From JBBRUG01 sp038247995 (lineage in GTDB: Bacteria; Chloroflexota; Chloroflexia; Chloroflexales; Chloroflexaceae): a stretch of DNA of 9,512 nucleotides. Every line of letters begins with the position of its first letter. Position 1 is the first letter of the stretch. The DNA is taken from positions 1-9,512 of the forward strand of contig JBBRUG010000242.1 in NCBI GenBank assembly GCA_038247995.1, in the 5' to 3' direction. Below are positions 6,556 to 9,512 of the stretch, piece by piece. The translations under genes and the position numbers were made by a program. The notes below the pieces were generated by a model, which was given only the letters and a program-made list of their open reading frames with translations, was not told where the DNA came from and did no database searches.

Positions 6556-6574
6556 CCCTGAGCCTGTCGAAGGG
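6556..6574. repeat. REP-like repeat CCCTGAGCCTGTCGAAGGG
   Basis: The sequence matches a short extragenic motif (reverse form CCCTTCGACAGGCTCAGGG) that I recall as recurring between genes in many GC-rich bacteria. Its ends CCCT and AGGG pair, so it can form an imperfect hairpin. It is a single copy here, between the MITE-like element and the second GH36 gene. No nearby transposase is present. Confidence 0.6.
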
Positions 6575-6584
6575 GACCACCGCC

Positions 6585-6651
6585 CGTCGTCCGTCGATCT
6601 GCGTCATCTGCGCAATCTGCGGATCCGTCCTTCGTCCATCGTCTTTCGTCC
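6585..6651. repeat. Short tandem repeats: heptamers and a 9-bp unit
   Basis: Heptamers CGTCGTC and CGTCGAT (6585-6598) run into three copies of a 9-bp unit starting ATCTGCG (6597-6623). Then come CGTCCTT, CGTCCAT, CGTCTTT and CGTCC (6626-6651), an exact 7-base period. The array ends ten bases before the ribosome site of the second GH36 gene. The heptamers are the reverse complement of those at 8685-8740. Confidence 0.7.
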
Positions 6652-6672
6652 GCCCACTACGGAGCAATCCTG

Positions 6673-8664
6673 ATGACTCACTCCTGGTCTGTGGCCGCCG
6701 GCGGCGCAGTGTGCCATGTCGCGCTCAGCGCCGGCGCGCTCACCTGGCGTCTCGTCGGCGCTTCCGCCGGTCTCGACAGCGTTCCGGCCCCCCTCGCGGC
6801 TGTCAGCATCGACGGGGTGCCTGTGACTTGGGCGAGCGCCCGGCAACTCGGCCTGGACACTTCGCCCGCCGGCGTCCAGACGCTTACCATTGCGGCGCAC
6901 AGCGCCAGCGGCCTCACGCTGCTTCAGCAGATCGAGGTCTTCCCCGACCGACCGTTTGCGCGCCTGTCGGCTACACTCACGAACCAGAGCGACGCGCCCG
7001 TCACAGTCACGGATTGCGCGATCCTTACCCTCACTATCCCGCAGGCTCCGCTGTATCTGTTTCACGTCGACCAGTTCAGTTGGTCGTACCGAAACGACTT
7101 CTTCAGCGAACACCAGGCCCAGATCTGGCCAAACCGCTTGCCCCTGGAGGTGCGTATGGGTTCATTCCCTTCGCACCACAACGGCCCGTCGAGCTGCGCC
7201 TGGTTCGCTCTGCGCCCGCCGCCCCACGACTACGACGACGAGGCGCCGCCCCATGCAGGTCCCGGCCTCGTCGCCGGAATCGAGTTCAACGGTAAGAGCC
7301 GTTTGCAGGCCTGGGCCACGACCGATACGTGCTTCTTCACGAGCAGCATCGATGACCTTGTCCATCGCCTGGATCCCGGCGCGGCCTTCGAGGTGCCCGC
7401 GTGCTTCCTCGGGCGCTACCACGGCGATTGGGACGAGGCCGGCTACGTCACCCAACGCTTCGCCGAAGCTTACGTTCACCCGCCGCGCCCCGACGACCGC
7501 TACCCCTGGGTGCAGTACAACTCCTGGAAGTACGGCCAGGAGATCAACGAGGCCCAACAGCTCGCCGTGATCGACCGCTGCGCCGAACTGGGCATCGAGT
7601 TGGTCGTAGTCGATCTGGGTTGGGCGCGGGCGATCGGCGACTGGCGTCCGGATCCCCAGAAGTTCCCGCGCGGCCTGGCCCCGCTCGTCGAACGCGCTCA
7701 CAGCTACAACATGCGCTTCGGCGTGCATATGGCGCTCGCTCAGTGTAGCCCCGACGCGCCTGTAGCAACGGAACACCCCGACTGGCTCGCAAGCACCTAC
7801 GACGACTACTACGCCGCCGGCTTCCTTTGCCTCGGCCACACACCCTGCCGCGAGTGGCTCACCGGCGAAATCTTGCGCCTGATCGACGAGGAGCGGATCG
7901 ACTATATCATTCAGGACGGCGAGGATATGGTGAAGCTGTGCCGCCGTGCGGACCACTCGCACGCCCTCGGCGACAGCAACTACAGCAACTCGCAATTCGG
8001 CCTCGATCTGCTAATCGGCGCCCTCCGCCACGAGCGCCCGGGCCTGGTGCTGGAGAACTGTGAGGACGGCGGCTGTATGCTGACCTACAAGATGGCGCGG
8101 CTCTATCACACCAGCATCACGGTCGACAACATCACCACCTATGCAACTCGTCAGGGCGTTTTCGGCGCGTCGTACCCCTTCTCACCGCGCTACAGCGTGC
8201 GCTATATGGAAGATGACCCCACGCCCTACACGCTCAGGAGTTCGATCTTCGGCGGACCGCTCATTCTGATGCAGCGCATCGGCGACTGGGACGAGCAGCA
8301 GATGGCGGATACGCAGGCGGCGATTGCGGAGTACAAGGCGCTGCGCGGCCTGATCCGCGACGGGAAGATCATTCACCTGCGCCGGCCTCAGGCCAATATC
8401 GCGGGCGGCGGGTGGGGCTGGGACGCCATCCAGGCTGTCGCGGCCACCCAGGACCAGAGCGTCGTGATGGTGTATCGGGCCCAGGGCGACGCCCCGACCC
8501 ATACCTTCCGCCCGCGCGGCTTACTGGCAGATGCTGCCTATCAGGTAGAACTGGCCGGAACATCCGCCGAGCGCTCCGGCGCAGCGCTCGCCAGCGATGG
8601 CATAACGGTGGAATTGCCCGAGTTCGGGGCGGAGATTATCACGATCCGGCGCGTTGATGGGTAG
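6673..8664 (+). CDS. Divergent GH36 alpha-galactosidase-like glycoside hydrolase
   Basis: The 663-residue product starts at ATG6673 with GGAG at 6661-6664, 8 bases upstream. It aligns with the GH36 enzyme upstream across the barrel: VQYNSWKYG, VVVDLGW (D314), GDW followed by KFPRGL, DYIIQDGED (D415), RADHSHALGD, LENCEDGG (C463) and HTSITVDN (D485). The two candidate catalytic aspartates are 70 residues apart, exactly as in the first enzyme. The substrate-binding part differs: where the first enzyme has CSSGGLRID, this one has CEDGGCMLT, losing the conserved Arg and Asp, and the nucleophile strand lacks the usual KWD. A beta-sandwich precedes the barrel (about 1-275) and a beta domain follows. 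No signal peptide is seen, so it is probably cytoplasmic. It may act on a different galactoside or another sugar, or have altered activity. Superfamily firm; alpha-galactosidase activity less sure. Confidence 0.85.
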   Translation: MTHSWSVAAGGAVCHVALSAGALTWRLVGASAGLDSVPAPLAAVSIDGVPVTWASARQLGLDTSPAGVQTLTIAAHSASGLTLLQQIEVFPDRPFARLSATLTNQSDAPVTVTDCAILTLTIPQAPLYLFHVDQFSWSYRNDFFSEHQAQIWPNRLPLEVRMGSFPSHHNGPSSCAWFALRPPPHDYDDEAPPHAGPGLVAGIEFNGKSRLQAWATTDTCFFTSSIDDLVHRLDPGAAFEVPACFLGRYHGDWDEAGYVTQRFAEAYVHPPRPDDRYPWVQYNSWKYGQEINEAQQLAVIDRCAELGIELVVVDLGWARAIGDWRPDPQKFPRGLAPLVERAHSYNMRFGVHMALAQCSPDAPVATEHPDWLASTYDDYYAAGFLCLGHTPCREWLTGEILRLIDEERIDYIIQDGEDMVKLCRRADHSHALGDSNYSNSQFGLDLLIGALRHERPGLVLENCEDGGCMLTYKMARLYHTSITVDNITTYATRQGVFGASYPFSPRYSVRYMEDDPTPYTLRSSIFGGPLILMQRIGDWDEQQMADTQAAIAEYKALRGLIRDGKIIHLRRPQANIAGGGWGWDAIQAVAATQDQSVVMVYRAQGDAPTHTFRPRGLLADAAYQVELAGTSAERSGAALASDGITVELPEFGAEIITIRRVDG

Positions 8665-8684
8665 TTCGCGCATCGGCGGAGGCA

Positions 8685-8740
8685 ACCGACGGACGACGAC
8701 TGACCACCGACGACGGACAACGGATGACCGATGACCGTGG
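8685..8740. repeat. Heptamer array, eight units of ACSGAYG type
   Basis: From 8685 the sequence divides into eight consecutive 7-base units: ACCGACG, GACGACG, ACTGACC, ACCGACG, ACGGACA, ACGGATG, ACCGATG and ACCGTGG. The period is maintained without indels. It begins 21 bases after the stop of the second GH36 gene. Stop codons and lack of a ribosome site argue against coding. Confidence 0.7.
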
Positions 8741-8741
8741 G

Positions 8742-8770
8742 GATGGACATCCATCATCCACCACGTGGTG
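8742..8770. promoter_or_regulatory. Two adjacent perfect palindromes, possible operator
   Basis: GATGGA-CA-TCCATC (8742-8755) is followed three bases later by the 12-bp perfect palindrome CACCACGTGGTG (8759-8770). Dyads of this size are typical of dimeric regulator sites, but they lie 175 bases upstream of the next start and next to repeat arrays, so they may simply be part of an extragenic repeat. Confidence 0.35.
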
Positions 8771-8843
8771 TAAGGCCGAAGCATTCATCCTCAACGATCT
8801 CGCTTCTCTCCGTGTACATTCTTGGCGAATGCTTCGGCCCTAC
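8770..8843. repeat. Palindromic extragenic element, 13-bp perfect arms
   Basis: GGCCGAAGCATTC (8774-8786) and GAATGCTTCGGCC (8827-8839) are perfect complements around a 40-base loop; with one mismatch the stem extends three more pairs to 8770 and 8843. There is no U tract and no coding sequence in the loop. The arms resemble extragenic palindromes I recall from phototrophic Chloroflexota, but that resemblance is from memory and not tested. Confidence 0.7.
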
Positions 8844-8871
8844 GGATGCGATCCATGTATCTGGCGGCGCA

Positions 8872-8898
8872 TCGGCCATCGGCGTGATCCATGGCCGA
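8872..8898. repeat. Inverted repeat TCGGCCAT / ATGGCCGA
   Basis: The 8-bp perfect arms at 8872-8879 and 8891-8898 flank 11 bases. The repeat is 46 bases upstream of the epimerase-like start, so it could be an operator or part of the extragenic repeat cluster. Confidence 0.4.
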
Positions 8899-8902
8899 AT
8901 AC

Positions 8903-8930
8903 GGTGGTCCGTCGTCCATCGTCTGTCGCC
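8903..8930. repeat. Heptamer array, four units, opposite orientation
   Basis: GGTGGTC, CGTCGTC, CATCGTC and TGTCGCC follow one another with a 7-base period. They are the reverse complement type of the array at 8685-8740, so the two arrays face each other across the palindromes between them. The last unit ends six bases before the Shine-Dalgarno-like GAGG of the epimerase-like gene. Confidence 0.6.
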
Positions 8931-8944
8931 ACATATGAGGCAGA

Positions 8945-9512
8945 ATGACCCAGCATAACCTTACGATCAACGCCAACTGGACGTACCACGGATTTCGTGC
9001 CGTGGTGCTGGAAAACCGCCATCTGCGAGCGGTCATCTTGCCTGAACTCGGCGCAAAGGTCTGGTCGCTCATCGATAAGGCCGCTGACCGCGAGGTGCTC
9101 TGGCACAACCCGCGCGTGCCGCCACGGCCCGTCCACTACGGCGCCGCCTACGACGACTGGTTCTGTGGCGGGTGGGACGAACTGTTCCCCAACGACGCCC
9201 CCACAGCAGTGGCGGGCGAGCCCTACCCCGACCACGGCGAGCTTTGGTCGATGCCGTTCGTCTGGGAGGTGACGACGGAAGCCGGTGCAGTTGCGCTACA
9301 TATGCGGCGTTCCGGTGTGGTAACGAATACCAACATCGCGAAGCGGATCACCCTGCGGGCCGACGAGCCGCTGCTGCGCTTCGGCCACCGCATCACCAAC
9401 GTGGGACCGACGCCGCTCGACTATCTCTGGAAGCTGCACCCGGCGCTGCGCGTCACACCCGCATCGCGGATCGACATGCCGGCCCGGAATGTGCTCGTGG
9501 ATCCAGGATTCC
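8945..9512 (+). CDS. Galactose mutarotase-like (aldose 1-epimerase superfamily) protein, 3' end missing
   Basis: Translation from ATG8945, with GAGG at 8937-8940 only 4 bases upstream, gives 189 codons before the window ends. The pattern fits the mutarotase-like beta-sandwich fold: an early strand ending LPELGAKVWSL, then GGWDELFPN (75-83), PDHGELWSMPFVWE with H97, KRITLRADEPLLRFGHRITN and WKLHPAL with H165. The two histidine positions are where aldose epimerases place active-site residues, but the essential glutamate would lie past the edge, so catalysis cannot be confirmed. In a galactoside cluster the plain expectation is interconversion of sugar anomers or binding of a sugar product; such proteins also occur with glycosidases without known reaction. 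It follows the second GH36 gene after a repeat-rich gap of 280 bases. Superfamily fairly sure, function open. Confidence 0.72.
   Translation, partial: MTQHNLTINANWTYHGFRAVVLENRHLRAVILPELGAKVWSLIDKAADREVLWHNPRVPPRPVHYGAAYDDWFCGGWDELFPNDAPTAVAGEPYPDHGELWSMPFVWEVTTEAGAVALHMRRSGVVTNTNIAKRITLRADEPLLRFGHRITNVGPTPLDYLWKLHPALRVTPASRIDMPARNVLVDPGF

Noticed and set aside
6402..7295. Plus-strand open frame of 297 codons entering the second GH36 gene
   Set aside because: It begins in the end of the MITE-like element, runs through repeats and then out of frame through the GH36 gene; the product is arginine-rich and shows no domain.
8685..8930. CRISPR-like array
   Set aside because: The units are 7 bases with no spacers and no cas genes are present, so these are simple tandem repeats.

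Overview
The window reads as one carbohydrate-utilisation locus from a GC-rich bacterium. Its features are an alpha-galactosidase, a sugar ABC importer of the CUT1 type, a second divergent alpha-galactosidase-like enzyme, a sugar-epimerase-like gene cut by the right edge, and a divergently transcribed enolase-superfamily gene cut by the left edge. The Tat-type lipoprotein signal of the binding protein, the GC-rich coding bias and intergenic regions packed with 7-bp and 8-bp tandem repeats and palindromes would fit a Chloroflexota (Roseiflexus/Chloroflexus-like) chromosome. No taxonomic marker is present, so this is an inference only.

Layout. 1-590 (minus): N-terminal half of a mandelate-racemase/muconate-lactonizing-type protein with an internal 26-residue tandem duplication. 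591-759: divergent intergenic region with a TATAAT box and a tandem octamer. 760-2805 (plus): GH36 alpha-galactosidase. 2806-2981: a near-perfect sigma70 promoter (TTGACA, 17 bp, extended TATACT) and a leader of about 110 nt. 2982-4812: two permease genes one base apart. 4813-4930: a terminator-like hairpin and a good Shine-Dalgarno sequence. 4931-6316: substrate-binding lipoprotein. 6317-6672: no gene, but inverted octamer repeats, a 133-bp MITE-like element, a REP-like sequence and short tandem repeats. 6673-8664: second GH36-like enzyme. 8665-8944: no gene, but heptamer arrays in opposite orientations around several palindromes. 8945-9512: start of a galactose-mutarotase-like protein.

How the genes may work together (inference). 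The lipoprotein captures a galactose-containing oligosaccharide or glycoside outside the cell and the two permeases import it, powered by an ATPase encoded elsewhere. The two GH36 enzymes, which show no signal peptide, cleave it in the cytoplasm. The epimerase-like protein and the enolase-superfamily enzyme may handle the released sugar or a sugar acid. The substrate cannot be named from sequence alone.

I found no convincing new defence or mobile system. The points that most deserve a second look are the MITE-like element at 6402-6534, the heptamer arrays, the duplicated segment in the enolase-superfamily protein, the altered active-site motif of the second GH36 enzyme, and the hairpin that separates the permease genes from the binding-protein gene.
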